DNA of 64,000 nucleotides from UBA7672 sp047601145 (GCA_047601145.1 JASGJW010000003.1:806001-870000); one strand, 5' to 3'. Numbered from the stretch's first letter, positions 33,598-42,820 are shown. The notes: a model not told the origin generated them from the sequence alone. Translations and numbers: made by a program.

Positions 33598-35331
33598 ATG
33601 CCTAATCCGGTCATCCGCTCACAGACCGTGAGCATTGGCGATCTTTTGCGCCTCGGATCCTTCCAGCCTGCTCGCGTCCAGCGCGATTACTGCTGGACGG
33701 AACACCAGCAGGCAGCCCTGCTGGAAGACCTGATCGCCAGCTTCGGCGAATTCGGGCTCGATCCCGAGGGCGACACTGAGGATTCCGACTCGAGCGAACC
33801 GGCGACCGACGCCCCATTCGAGATGTCGGACTACGACAGGGACCTCGAAAACATCGCCCCCTTCACCTTTGTCGGCACCGTCGTGCTCCATCCGGGAGCG
33901 GAACGATTCGACATCTATGACGGGCTCCAGCGCCTCACCACCTTCACCGTCGTGTTCGCCGTGCTGCGCGACATGCTGGAAGCGGAGAAGAACCATCCGC
34001 TTCACACCTTGCTGCAGACCGAGAGCGGCCTCTGGCGCCTCAACCTGCTGATGAAACACAACACGCTCGAGGCGGATATCCTCGCCCACGGGCGCACGGC
34101 CAAGCGCCATCGCCCCCACCCCCAGCTCACCGACGCCTCCGAACGCCTGCGCGAGTGCGTCTCCGTCGCCCGCGGCATGTTCTCGGGATGGAGCAAGAAC
34201 CGCCTCTCCGCCTTCGCCTCCTTCCTCTCCGAGGCGGTGCTGGTCACCGTCACGCGCATCTCAGACCGCCGCATCGCCGCCAAGGCCTTCGTCAGCATCA
34301 ACTCTGGCGGCCTCCCGCTGAAACCGGAGGAAATCGTCAAGGGCCAGCTGATCGACCTCTCCTCGACCATGCCCAACGCGGACGAGGCCGCGAAGAACAT
34401 CCTCTTCGCCTGGAACTCCATGCAGGAGGAACTCGGCAAGTCGCAGTTCGACGAGTTCCTGCGCTCGGTCGACTTCATCGAACGCCGCATGCCGCAATCC
34501 GCAGACTACGCCATCCAGCTGATGGAACACATCCGCCGCCGCTATCCCGGCCAGCAGGGCTTCAAGTGGGCGACCGAGACACTGATGCACTATCTTGCCG
34601 CCTTCCGCTGGATCCACGAAGCGGTCGACGATGAATGGGCGACCGGCGTCCATGCCAGCCTGCGCCGCCTGCAACTCCTGAAGTGGGATCAATGGCGCGC
34701 CTACGCGATGCTGATCTGGATGAAGTCGCGGCCAGCCGATCTCAACAAGCGCATCGACGTCCTCGATCGCGTCTGCTTCGCCCTCACCGTTTCCACGCCC
34801 GACGCACGCCGCTGCGCCGAGATGATCGGTCGTCGCGTCGAGCGATTCTCGAAAGGCACGTTCGGCAAGCAGGGCGGCTTCACCTTCTCCGCCGGCCAAT
34901 TCGAGCGCCTCGTACGCAACCTCAACAGCCCCATCACCGAAGGCGGCCGCCGCTCCACCATCATGCGCTGGATCGAGGCCTCGGCGCACGGCGATCGTGT
35001 TCCCCGCTACATCAGCGACACGCGTTCCTCGGTCGAACACGTCTATCCGCGCAACCCGCAGGACAACTGGCAGGCCTTCGAACATGGTCTGGAGATCAAC
35101 CAGCTCGCGACTCTTCGCGAGATGAGTGGCAATCTCTGCGTGCTCCCGCAGGACGAACTCGGCAACTCTGCCTTCGATGACAAGCGCAAGGCCTACGCGA
35201 AGTTCAAGACCAAGTTCGCGCCCGAAATCGCGAAGACGAAATTCTGGACGCCTGACGCTGTGCGCTACCGCACCAAGAAGCTCACCGAAGCAGCGCTCGC
35301 CTTCCTCGAACTCGACGTCACAGGAACTTAG
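33598..35331 (+). CDS. GmrSD-like DUF262/DUF1524 nuclease (type IV restriction-like)
   Basis: 577 residues. N-terminal DUF262 domain: RVQRDYCWTEHQQAALLEDLI, an acidic insert (EDSDSSEPATD), FVGTVVLHPG, then IYDGLQRLTTF at 107-116, where the usual DGQQR reads DGLQR. The C-terminal DUF1524 part has SSVEHVYPRNPQDNW near residue 478 and SGNLCVLPQDELGNSAFDDKRKAY, a His-Asn-type HNH nuclease core. GmrSD enzymes restrict phage DNA with modified (glucosylated hydroxymethyl) cytosine, so a defence role is inferred. The upstream 120 bases have several ATTGC repeats, perhaps regulatory. A short DUF262 relative is at 9613. Confidence 0.8.
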   Translation: MPNPVIRSQTVSIGDLLRLGSFQPARVQRDYCWTEHQQAALLEDLIASFGEFGLDPEGDTEDSDSSEPATDAPFEMSDYDRDLENIAPFTFVGTVVLHPGAERFDIYDGLQRLTTFTVVFAVLRDMLEAEKNHPLHTLLQTESGLWRLNLLMKHNTLEADILAHGRTAKRHRPHPQLTDASERLRECVSVARGMFSGWSKNRLSAFASFLSEAVLVTVTRISDRRIAAKAFVSINSGGLPLKPEEIVKGQLIDLSSTMPNADEAAKNILFAWNSMQEELGKSQFDEFLRSVDFIERRMPQSADYAIQLMEHIRRRYPGQQGFKWATETLMHYLAAFRWIHEAVDDEWATGVHASLRRLQLLKWDQWRAYAMLIWMKSRPADLNKRIDVLDRVCFALTVSTPDARRCAEMIGRRVERFSKGTFGKQGGFTFSAGQFERLVRNLNSPITEGGRRSTIMRWIEASAHGDRVPRYISDTRSSVEHVYPRNPQDNWQAFEHGLEINQLATLREMSGNLCVLPQDELGNSAFDDKRKAYAKFKTKFAPEIAKTKFWTPDAVRYRTKKLTEAALAFLELDVTGT

Positions 35332-36206
35332 GCGCTTTCCAACGCATTGCGGAAGCGGCGACTGCCGCCGATCACACTGCCGTCGTCGAGCGTGATCTCG
35401 AGATCGCCGGACGGCGTCGGCCTGAAGCCACTGATGCGCGACCGGTTGATGATGCGCGAACGGTGTACACGCACGAAATCGCGCCCCGCCAGCTTTTCGG
35501 CAAAAGCCGCAAGCGTGCCGCGGGCAAGATGCGTTGCGTTTCCAATGTGGATTTCGACATAGTTGCCGGCCGCTTCGATCCAGGAAATCTGCGCCGGATC
35601 CAGCAAAGTGACGCGCGCGCCATCGCGGATTTCAATACGCGGCTCTGCGGCGGTCGGCCGGGGCGCCGCCAGCAATGCCAACGCGGCCTGCTGAGCAAGC
35701 CAAACGCCCCAAGCCCAGTAGCAAACCGCGTTCGAGGCGTAGGTCAGAACATCCTTCCGCCACTCGTAGACGGATGGCAGCAGCAGATCGCCTTGAAAGT
35801 CAAAGTGATAGACCGAGCCCGCCAACTCGTAGCCAACGGTCCGAATGGCGACCATGCCGACGATATGGAGAAACGAAAAAACGCACGCCGCGGCTAAGTG
35901 CAGCCCAGCGAACCGCAGCCAGGCAGGAACCGTCATTTCCTCAGGCGGCGGAACCTTCCAGACCGCCCAGCCAATACCGGGCGACAGCAGCACGACCATG
36001 AGGACAGAGGAGATTTCGTAGAGCCACGCCGCCCGCGGATCGATCGGCGCCCCGCCTGTCTGGGCTTCCATGATTCCCGAAGTCGCGTTCAGAACGGCGA
36101 CAACCACGCCAACCGCAGCAATCACCCCCAACGGAACCCACTCGATGCGCCAACCGCTCGTCCCGGATTTCCCGCCGCTCGTCCCGGAGCCGTCACCGCT
36201 GGTCAC
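35328..36206 (-). CDS. LytTR-domain transcriptional regulator with membrane segments
   Basis: 292 residues using the GTG at 36206, which has AAGGA about 10 bases upstream; TTG at 36224 is a longer option. A Ser/Gly-rich start, then membrane segments near 21-41, 60-80, 95-118 and 150-172, then a C-terminal LytTR DNA-binding domain with the AAGNYVEIHIGNATHLARGTL and FVRVHRSRIINRSRI patterns. LytTR domains bind DNA by a beta-rich fold. A membrane-tethered LytTR regulator is likely to sense an envelope signal and control the divergent acyltransferase gene. Overlaps the nuclease gene end by four bases. Confidence 0.82.
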   Translation of the reverse strand: MTSGDGSGTSGGKSGTSGWRIEWVPLGVIAAVGVVVAVLNATSGIMEAQTGGAPIDPRAAWLYEISSVLMVVLLSPGIGWAVWKVPPPEEMTVPAWLRFAGLHLAAACVFSFLHIVGMVAIRTVGYELAGSVYHFDFQGDLLLPSVYEWRKDVLTYASNAVCYWAWGVWLAQQAALALLAAPRPTAAEPRIEIRDGARVTLLDPAQISWIEAAGNYVEIHIGNATHLARGTLAAFAEKLAGRDFVRVHRSRIINRSRISGFRPTPSGDLEITLDDGSVIGGSRRFRNALESA

Positions 36207-36286
36207 AGCACCCTGTCCTTCCAAGGCTTTTCTCTGGCCGCCCCGGCCCTCGTGCAGATCATGGCGTCAAACAACAGGAGACCCAA

Positions 36287-37456
36287 ATGTCCCTCCCAAG
36301 CGCCATACCCGACCGCCGCCTGGACCTTGACTGGCTGCGCATCGCCGCTTTTGGACTGCTGATCTTCTACCATGTCGGCATGTTCTATGTGACGTGGGGG
36401 TTCCATGTGAAGTCGAGCCACGCCAGCACAGGGCCAGAGCCATTTATGCTCCTGCTTAACCCCTGGCGGCTGACGCTCCTGTTCATCATCTCCGGTTGCG
36501 CCACCCGGTTCATGCTGGACAAGATGAAGACCGGCGCCTTCCTCCGGTCCCGGACGACGCGGTTGATGATTCCACTGGTGTTCGGCGTCTTCGTGATCGT
36601 GCCGCCGCAGACCTATTTCGAGATCGTCGAGAAGCTGGGCTTTTCAGGCACGTTCGGCGAATTCTACGGCAAGTACGTGACCGCGAGCGGGGAATGGGGA
36701 ATCATCACACCAACTTATAACCACCTCTGGTTCGTCCTTTATCTGTTCATCTACACCTTGATCATCGTCGGCGTCGGGCCGCTGCTAAAGCGCATGCCGC
36801 GCCAGCTCGCAGGGCTGGCGACGGGCCTGCCTGTCATCCTGATCCTCTTTCTGGTCTTGTTTGGCTGCCGCGCCTTCCTGGAGCCGATGTTCGAAGAGAC
36901 GCATGCGCTGGTCGATGACTGGTATGCCCATGCCGTGTATTTCTCGGCCTTCCTGTTCGGCTACGCCATCGCCAAGCACGAGGCCTTCTTCGAATTCTGC
37001 CAGCGCATCCGGTGGCCGATGCTGGCTACGGCGCTCGCTGCCTGGGCTATCTTGGTCTCGGTTCGTTACGGCGGGTTTGTCGCGATCGAGCCAGAAGGGA
37101 TGATAACAGCGGTGGCCGGACCGTCGCTGCGTGAACTGCAGGCGTCGGCGATGATCCTCGCGCTGTTCGGTTTCGCACGGAAACATCTGCGCCGCGACAA
37201 CGCAGCCCGGCGTTATCTCACCGACGCAATCTTCCCCTTCTACATCATCCACCAGACCACCATCGTGGTGGCAGGACATTACCTCAACAAGGTAGGACTA
37301 CCGGTTTGGATAGAGGCCCCGACCCTCATCGTGATTACGGCCACGAGCTGCTGGATCGGCTACGAGATCGTCCGCCGCATCGGAATTCTTCGTCCGTTGT
37401 TCGGATTGAAGCTGAAGGACGCGAAAGCGAAACAAGCGCTGCTCCAGCCCGCCTGA
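36287..37456 (+). CDS. acyltransferase 3 family membrane protein
   Basis: 389 residues with about ten membrane segments. RRLDLDWLRIAAFGLLIFYHVG has the catalytic His and the R/E-containing entry of acyltransferase 3 proteins (as in the glucan modification protein MdoC), and NHLWFVLYLFIYTL is typical of the middle. It would transfer acyl groups to an envelope glycan or other cell-surface molecule. The LytTR membrane regulator is divergent with about 80 bases between, so it is probably its regulator. The real substrate is unknown. Confidence 0.85.
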   Translation: MSLPSAIPDRRLDLDWLRIAAFGLLIFYHVGMFYVTWGFHVKSSHASTGPEPFMLLLNPWRLTLLFIISGCATRFMLDKMKTGAFLRSRTTRLMIPLVFGVFVIVPPQTYFEIVEKLGFSGTFGEFYGKYVTASGEWGIITPTYNHLWFVLYLFIYTLIIVGVGPLLKRMPRQLAGLATGLPVILILFLVLFGCRAFLEPMFEETHALVDDWYAHAVYFSAFLFGYAIAKHEAFFEFCQRIRWPMLATALAAWAILVSVRYGGFVAIEPEGMITAVAGPSLRELQASAMILALFGFARKHLRRDNAARRYLTDAIFPFYIIHQTTIVVAGHYLNKVGLPVWIEAPTLIVITATSCWIGYEIVRRIGILRPLFGLKLKDAKAKQALLQPA

Positions 37457-37538
37457 ACCAACACTGGTCAGCGCCCTCCCCGGTGCTAATCTCCCCGGCA
37501 ATCCCGCACGACAGATGCGGGACACCGGGGAGAGACGC

Positions 37539-38288
37539 ATGAAAATCATCGGCGCACTCGTGCTTGCAGTCGCATTGGCGGCGACTCAGGCCTGCACAGC
37601 CATAGCGCCCGTGACGAGCGCGCAGGCCGCCACGCCCAAGATCGTCATCTACCATGCCGAAGGCCGTCGCTCCGAACGCGTTGTCTGGCTGTGCGAGGAA
37701 CTCGGCCTTCCCTACGAACTCAAATTCCGCCGCGGCGACGTCGCCGGTTCCTTCGCCGACATCCGCGCCGTGAATCCCGGCATGGCCGTTGCGCCGACCG
37801 TTTTCTACAACGGCGAACTCCTGATGGAATCCGAAGCCATCCTCGAGCTGATCCTTGCCCGCAATGGCGGCGGCCGCCTCGTCCCGGCAATCAACTCGCC
37901 CGACTATCCGACCCATCTCCGCTTCATGGCCTATGCGGAAGGCACGCTCGCGTCCGACGTCATCGCGGACTACCGCGTGGCTCGCGCCACCGACAACCTC
38001 GCCCCGCGCGGCGAAAAGGAAACCGACGGCCAGCGCGCCATGCGCTTCGCCGACGACCACCTCGCGCAACACCCCTGGTTTGGCGGATCGGAATTTACCG
38101 CCGCCGACATCATGATGGTCTTCCCCATAAGCTACGCCATCCGCATGAACGTCGCCGATCCGGCAAAGTATCCGCACATCGCAGAATGGCAGAAACGCGT
38201 GGAAGATCGCCCCGCCTTCAAGCGCATGCTCGCCGTCGCGCGCCCCGATGGCCGCGTCAGCCCGCCACCGTCGTTGAAGTTGCCCTGA
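37539..38288 (+). CDS. exported glutathione S-transferase-like protein
   Basis: 249 residues from the ATG at 37539, with GGGGAGA upstream. Residues 1-34 look like a signal peptide (MKIIGALVLAVALAATQAC, then TSAQA before the fold), with Cys19 in a weak lipobox. The mature protein is a GST: KIVIYHAEGRRSERVVWLCEELGLPYELKF, then VAPTVFYNGELLMESEAILELIL with the cis-Pro region and Glu-Ser contacts, and a C-terminal helical domain (PWFGGSEFTAADIMM). GSTs are normally cytoplasmic, so the leader is unusual. Confidence 0.78.
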   Translation: MKIIGALVLAVALAATQACTAIAPVTSAQAATPKIVIYHAEGRRSERVVWLCEELGLPYELKFRRGDVAGSFADIRAVNPGMAVAPTVFYNGELLMESEAILELILARNGGGRLVPAINSPDYPTHLRFMAYAEGTLASDVIADYRVARATDNLAPRGEKETDGQRAMRFADDHLAQHPWFGGSEFTAADIMMVFPISYAIRMNVADPAKYPHIAEWQKRVEDRPAFKRMLAVARPDGRVSPPPSLKLP

Positions 38289-38290
38289 TC

Positions 38291-38945
38291 CTAGTTCGGC
38301 AAATCCGGGCAACCGGGTTCGCGGTCCTGCATACCGATGCAGCGCAGGTCTCTGGGGTCACGCAGCCAGCCGACCATGGACTTGTCGGGCTTCACCTGCA
38401 CCCACATCGCCTCGGATCCGTCCGTGCGGCGTGGCCGTGTCCCAGTCGATCAGCTCGCCGGGATCGCCAGGCGTTTGCTCGCCCATGTCACACCATGACT
38501 TCAGCTGTCCCTTGTCCCACACCGTGGAGCAGCCCTCGCCTTCATAGCCAAGGCGGTAGACCACATCGCCTGCCTTGAAGTTCTCCCCACCCTTTCGCAC
38601 CACGCCCCTCACCGGCGCGAAGCGATCTTCGGTTGTCAGGGTGTCCATCCACTCGTCCGCCGCCACCTGGCCGATCACCTTCGCGGCCGGTCCGGGCGCG
38701 TCGTAAAGGTCCAATGCCTTCTCCGCCTGCATCCGCCCGAAATGGCATCCCTCACCAGGGCAAGCGCCCTTGTCGACAAACACGCCCCCGACCGTGGGCG
38801 GCGCTTCAGCGTTGGCGGTCGACGACGCCACCGGCGCTTCAGGCGCGGCAGGCGGGACAGCTGCCACCGGCGCCGGGGCGCCACTCTGCCCGCATGCCGA
38901 TGCCAGCAACAGCACGCCTGTCGCCAGTCCAATCCTGAGATTCAT
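38291..38945 (-). pseudogene. frameshifted lipoprotein with SH3-like C-terminus
   Basis: Starts as a lipoprotein: MNLRIGLATGVLLLASAC with Cys18, then an Ala/Pro linker, GACPGEGCHFGRMQ, EKALDLYDAPG and a Cys-rich part (YEGEGCSTVWDKGQLKSWCDMG). In the start frame it runs into ELIDWDTATPHG and then off to a spurious stop at 38358. A one-base shift near 38420-38440 puts it into a frame reading SEAMWVQVKPDKSMVGWLRDP to a stop at 38291, the natural end. The end resembles a bacterial SH3-type fold. One extra base (or two missing) distorts it; real mutation or sequence error. Function unknown. Confidence 0.65.
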
Positions 38946-39036
38946 CGCAAAGCCCCCAAAGCGATCCTGCCTCAGCCAGACATGCCGCCGAAGGGCGAGT
39001 CAATCTCGCTGGAACAGCCCAGCGGCGTCCACAGTG

Positions 39037-40635
39037 TTAGACGCGCTCTTTCGTCTTCGTGAACCGGATCGCCGGGTTCTTCTCGCTGACATAGCCCACG
39101 TCCCACGCGTTCTTCGCGAGATAGACGGGCGCGCCGTCGAGATCCTTGGCGGCGGCCGAGCGGTTGCTGTCGAGGAACGCCTCGAGCTTCGTACGATCAT
39201 CGCTTGCGATCCAGCGCGCCGCAGCCCAGGGGCTCGGCTCGAACAGCACTTCGAGATTGTTCTCTGTCGCGATCCGCTCCGCCATCACCTCGATCTGCAG
39301 TTGGCCGACGGCGCCGACGATCATGTCGGAGCCGATCTCCGGCGTGAACAACTGCGTCACACCCTCTTCTGCGAGGCCCTCGAGCGCCTTGCGCAGGTGC
39401 TTGGACTTCATCGGGTCCTTGGTGCGCACGCGGCGTAGGATTTCCGGAGCGAAGTTCGGGATGCCCTGGAACTGCACATTACCGCTTTCCGACAAAGCGT
39501 CGCCCACGCGCAGCTGGCCGTGGTTCGGAATGCCGATCACGTCGCCGCCGAACGCTTCGTCCGCGATCTCGCGATCCTGCGCCATGAACATAACCGGCGA
39601 GGTAATGCCGAGCTGCTTGCCCGCCACGGTCTTCAACCGCATCCCGCGCTGGAACCTGCCGGACACCATGCGGAAGAACGCAATCCGGTCGCGATGGTTC
39701 GGGTCCATGTTCGCCTGAATCTTGAACACGAAGCCGGTGACTTCCTTGTTCTCCGGCCCGACCGGAGCGGGATTGCCCTTCACCTTCGCCTTCTGCACGC
39801 GCGGCGCAGGCGCTTCCTGCCAGATCGTGTCGAGCAGTTCCTTAACGCCGAAATGGCGCAGCGCCGAGCCGAATACGACTGGCGTCATGTGACCTTCGCG
39901 ATAGCTCTGATGATCGTAGGGCTTGCAGACGCCTGCCGCCATCTCGGCTTGCTCCTCGAGCTCCTTCTGCTCGCCCGCATCCATCATCTCGTCGAAGCGA
40001 TCTTTTCCGACGCGTTCCGTCTTGAACTCCACCGAGCCATCGTGCGCCACGATGCGCTGATAGGTCACGAACTCGCCATTGCGCAGGTCCTTCATCCCCC
40101 GCAGCCGCTCGCCCGACCCTTGCGGCCAGTAGAGCGGGGACGCCGACATCGCCAGCTTCTGCTCGATCTCGTCGAGCAGCTGGAACGGGTCCTGCGCCTC
40201 GCGATCCATTTTATTGATATAGGTGATGATCGGAATGTCCCGCAGCCGGCACACTTCGAACAGCTTCAGCGTCTGCGGCTCGATGCCCTTCGCAGCGTCC
40301 AGCACCATGATGGCCGAGTCCGCCGCCGTCAGGGTGCGATACGTGTCTTCCGAGAAGTCCTCGTGGCCCGGCGTATCCAACAGGTTGAACACGCAGTCCT
40401 GGTATTCGAACGTCATCACAGACGCCGAGACCGAGATGCCCCGGTCGCGCTCGATCTTCATCCAGTCCGACATCGTGCGGCGGCGCTCGCCGCGCGCTTT
40501 CACGGCGCCGGCCATGCGGATGGCGCCACCCGCGAGCAGCAGGTTCTCGGTTAGCGTCGTCTTGCCGGCGTCCGGGTGCGCGATGATCGCGAACGTGCGC
40601 CTGCGCGCGGCTTCTTGTTCAGGTGTCAGGGCCAT
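39037..40635 (-). CDS. prfC: peptide chain release factor 3
   Basis: 532 residues from ATG 40635 (a further 10-residue extension is unsupported). Translational GTPase: P-loop AHPDAGKTT, GISVSASV switch I, DTPGHEDF switch II, and NKMDREAQDP. The middle and C-terminal parts follow RF3, not EF-G (PVGPENKEVTGFVFKIQANMD, KHLRKALEGLAEEG). It recycles RF1 and RF2 from the ribosome after termination. A complete, typical length gene, with the short unknown membrane-protein operon just upstream on the same strand. Confidence 0.94.
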   Translation of the reverse strand: MALTPEQEAARRRTFAIIAHPDAGKTTLTENLLLAGGAIRMAGAVKARGERRRTMSDWMKIERDRGISVSASVMTFEYQDCVFNLLDTPGHEDFSEDTYRTLTAADSAIMVLDAAKGIEPQTLKLFEVCRLRDIPIITYINKMDREAQDPFQLLDEIEQKLAMSASPLYWPQGSGERLRGMKDLRNGEFVTYQRIVAHDGSVEFKTERVGKDRFDEMMDAGEQKELEEQAEMAAGVCKPYDHQSYREGHMTPVVFGSALRHFGVKELLDTIWQEAPAPRVQKAKVKGNPAPVGPENKEVTGFVFKIQANMDPNHRDRIAFFRMVSGRFQRGMRLKTVAGKQLGITSPVMFMAQDREIADEAFGGDVIGIPNHGQLRVGDALSESGNVQFQGIPNFAPEILRRVRTKDPMKSKHLRKALEGLAEEGVTQLFTPEIGSDMIVGAVGQLQIEVMAERIATENNLEVLFEPSPWAAARWIASDDRTKLEAFLDSNRSAAAKDLDGAPVYLAKNAWDVGYVSEKNPAIRFTKTKERV

Positions 40636-40713
40636 GGGCGCGCCTGATACAGGGCTGCGCCCCAAAGGTCTACACCGGCCGCAGACCCTGCATTTTCCGG
40701 CGCTTCCGGGCGA

Positions 40714-40974
40714 TCAGCCTTTCCCGGCAGCTTCCATCTCGCCCATCATCCGTTGCAGGTCCTTCTCCTCGGCCGACAGGCTGGAGATCTGTTCTTCGGC
40801 CAATTGTCCGCGGCCGCGGAACCGCTTGGCCAACCGTGACAGCCGCGACGAACGCCAAGAGAACCAGCCGGACAGAAGTTCAAGCAACAGCGCTGGCGCC
40901 AGCGCCGCGCCCGCAACGCCAAGCGCGATGAAGCCATAGGCCCGGTTGATCAGCGCGTCGTCCAGCCAATTCAT
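40714..40974 (-). CDS. membrane protein, function unknown (operon gene 3)
   Basis: 86 residues. One membrane segment (residues 12-36, AYGFIALGVAGAALAPALLLELL), then a basic stretch (RSSRLSRLAKRFRGRGQ) and an acidic amphipathic C-terminus (EEQISSLSAEEKDLQRMMGEM). The start is just past the stop of the next gene upstream (40976). No domain recognised. It may function with the two upstream genes. Confidence 0.6.
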   Translation of the reverse strand: MNWLDDALINRAYGFIALGVAGAALAPALLLELLSGWFSWRSSRLSRLAKRFRGRGQLAEEQISSLSAEEKDLQRMMGEMEAAGKG

Positions 40975-40975
40975 G

Positions 40976-41257
40976 TCAGCCGATCCACGTCTTTTCGTTA
41001 CGCCAGAACAGCTTGCTTGCCTTGTCGTTCAGCTTGTCCATTTCGCTCTGCCGCGTCTTCAGCTTCGCGAGGTTGTCCTTTGACATAGCGCGGGCCTCGG
41101 TGAGCAAGCGCTTGCTTTCGCCGGTCGCCGCCAGCTTCCTCCGGAACCGCTTGATCGCCACGCTGAGCCAGCCTGCCGCGAACACTACGGCGATCAGCGC
41201 CACGGCATAGGCGCCGGTCGGCCAGTAGTTGAGGAGGGAATCTGTTTCCGCCGGCAT
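40976..41257 (-). CDS. membrane protein, function unknown (operon gene 2)
   Basis: 93 residues. A membrane segment near 15-34 (GAYAVALIAVVFAAGWLSVAI) is followed by a Lys/Arg/Glu-rich helical tail (KRFRRKLAATGESKRLLTEARAMSKDNLAKL), likely coiled coil. Three bases separate it from the upstream 385-residue gene and one base from the next. The design, a short membrane anchor plus coiled-coil tail, echoes the neighbouring small protein. Confidence 0.6.
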   Translation of the reverse strand: MPAETDSLLNYWPTGAYAVALIAVVFAAGWLSVAIKRFRRKLAATGESKRLLTEARAMSKDNLAKLKTRQSEMDKLNDKASKLFWRNEKTWIG

Positions 41258-41260
41258 GGT

Positions 41261-42418
41261 TCAGACGGACGGCAGCGGCGCAGACGCCGCATCGCCGCCT
41301 TCCGCCAGCAAGGGCGCGTGCATCACCTGCCAGAAATGGCGCGACGACTTCTCGAGCAAAGCGGCCCGCTGCGCATCCCGCTCGCGCCATCCTGCGCTGC
41401 GCGACTTCGCGCCTTTCTTGCTACCCACCTGCTTCATCACCCAGGAATGCTTGAACGCATTGTATGTCGCATCGGCGTTCAGCTTCTCGAGTTCCTCGCT
41501 GCGCGCGACGATCCGCGTGGCGCGTTCCGTGCGCTCCTGCATCTGGACCGTGTTGACGCGAACCTCCTCGCGCATGCCAGCGATCTTCTTGCTCGCCTTC
41601 AGCGTGCCGCCCAGCGTCCACCCCGCCAGCGCCCATCCCGCCGGACCCACAAAATCGCCGATGAAATCGCCAAGCGTGTTCATCGCGCCGCCGACCTCGG
41701 CCGCCGCGCCGGCGACGCCATGCCCCACGGCCCCGGCCGCATCCGACGCCAGGTGGCTCGCCCCAGCCGACAACTGATCGATTGCGCCGACATGCAGGGA
41801 ACCGGCCAGCACCGCGGCGTCCTTCGCCGCATCATGGCTCGACAGGAAATCGTCGACCTTGCCGACCCCGGCATCGATAGCCTCGATGCTCGCAGTCACG
41901 GCGTTGTTGAGATCGTCGGGGTTCACGGCAGACGCCATCGCGCTTGCGCTCTCATGGTGCGGCAGCGTCTCGAACGCCTTGAAAGCGCCCTGCGCCGCCA
42001 GCGTGGAGAGCAACGTCTCCGCCGCCGTCGCCGGTACATCCTCTGGAAGAACCAGATCGACAGCCAGCAGGCTTGCACTCAGGCCCAGCAGCGACTTCTG
42101 CGATCGCCCGCCGAACCAGCCATCCTTCTGGAACACGGAAGACGCGAACCCCTTCTCCTCCGCGATGTGCGCTGCGCGCGCCGCCTCGGGCAGCACGCGC
42201 CGCATCGCCTCGATCCGCTGGATGCCGATGCGCCCCATGCCGGCGCGCGCCTGCTCCTGCAGCGCCATGCATTTGTCTCGGGCGATATTGTTCTCGAACG
42301 ACGCAGCATTGAAGGCCGAGAGCTGCTCGTCCTTTTTTGCGTTCGCCCAATCCTTGGCCAGCTTCTTCGCCAGCCAGGAGCCGGCGAAAATCGCAAGGCC
42401 GGTCACAGGTTCGACCAT
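41261..42418 (-). CDS. membrane-associated protein, function unknown (operon gene 1)
   Basis: 385 residues. Charged N-terminal helices (KKLAKDWANAKKDEQLSAFNA), then an Ala-rich central stretch and a Gly/Ala-rich hydrophobic segment near 250-285 (VGPAGWALAGWTLGG), then charged helices to the end (RTERATRIVARSEELEKLNADAT; KHSWVMKQVGSKK). No signal peptide. The protein may associate with membranes through the Gly-rich segment. The family is not recognised. It begins the three-gene operon ending at 40714. Confidence 0.6.
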   Translation of the reverse strand: MVEPVTGLAIFAGSWLAKKLAKDWANAKKDEQLSAFNAASFENNIARDKCMALQEQARAGMGRIGIQRIEAMRRVLPEAARAAHIAEEKGFASSVFQKDGWFGGRSQKSLLGLSASLLAVDLVLPEDVPATAAETLLSTLAAQGAFKAFETLPHHESASAMASAVNPDDLNNAVTASIEAIDAGVGKVDDFLSSHDAAKDAAVLAGSLHVGAIDQLSAGASHLASDAAGAVGHGVAGAAAEVGGAMNTLGDFIGDFVGPAGWALAGWTLGGTLKASKKIAGMREEVRVNTVQMQERTERATRIVARSEELEKLNADATYNAFKHSWVMKQVGSKKGAKSRSAGWRERDAQRAALLEKSSRHFWQVMHAPLLAEGGDAASAPLPSV

Positions 42419-42490
42419 GACAACCCCCGACGTCCGCAGAATCCCTACCCGCCCCGCAAACCACAGACAAGCGAAGCTGGCGCCTGCGTG

Positions 42491-42820
42491 CTACAGGCGG
42501 ACCTTCTCGGTCAAAAAATGGCGTCCCTCGCGGTCTTCGATCTCGATCACCCAGAGATCCCGGTCCAACTTCAACCGCTTGCTGATCAGGAAGTCCACGC
42601 CTGCCTCGTCCTCGGCCTTCAGCTGTTCAAATTCCGTGGGCCCTTCAGGGTTGAAGGCGGGCGCGAACAGCACCGCCTCACCTCTCGCGCGAGTGACCTT
42701 CACCAGGACGTCGCCCCGTTCCTCGTCCCCGCGATGCACGATGGTGGCGAACGCCCCGCCCGTGCTGGCGCGGCGCAGGAGGGCCGAAACCCAGAGGCTG
42801 GCTGAAATCTCACGCGGCAT
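42491..42820 (-). CDS. DUF1491 family protein
   Basis: 109 residues. SASLWVSALLRRASTGGAFATIVHRGDEERGDVLVKV and ERxLWVIEIEDREGRHFLTE is the DUF1491 pattern: small cytoplasmic proteins of unknown function, mainly alphaproteobacterial, often found near the lysis or repair regions. The start ATG at 42820 is natural. The 70-base gap to the next gene downstream leaves room for its own promoter. Confidence 0.85.
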   Translation of the reverse strand: MPREISASLWVSALLRRASTGGAFATIVHRGDEERGDVLVKVTRARGEAVLFAPAFNPEGPTEFEQLKAEDEAGVDFLISKRLKLDRDLWVIEIEDREGRHFLTEKVRL

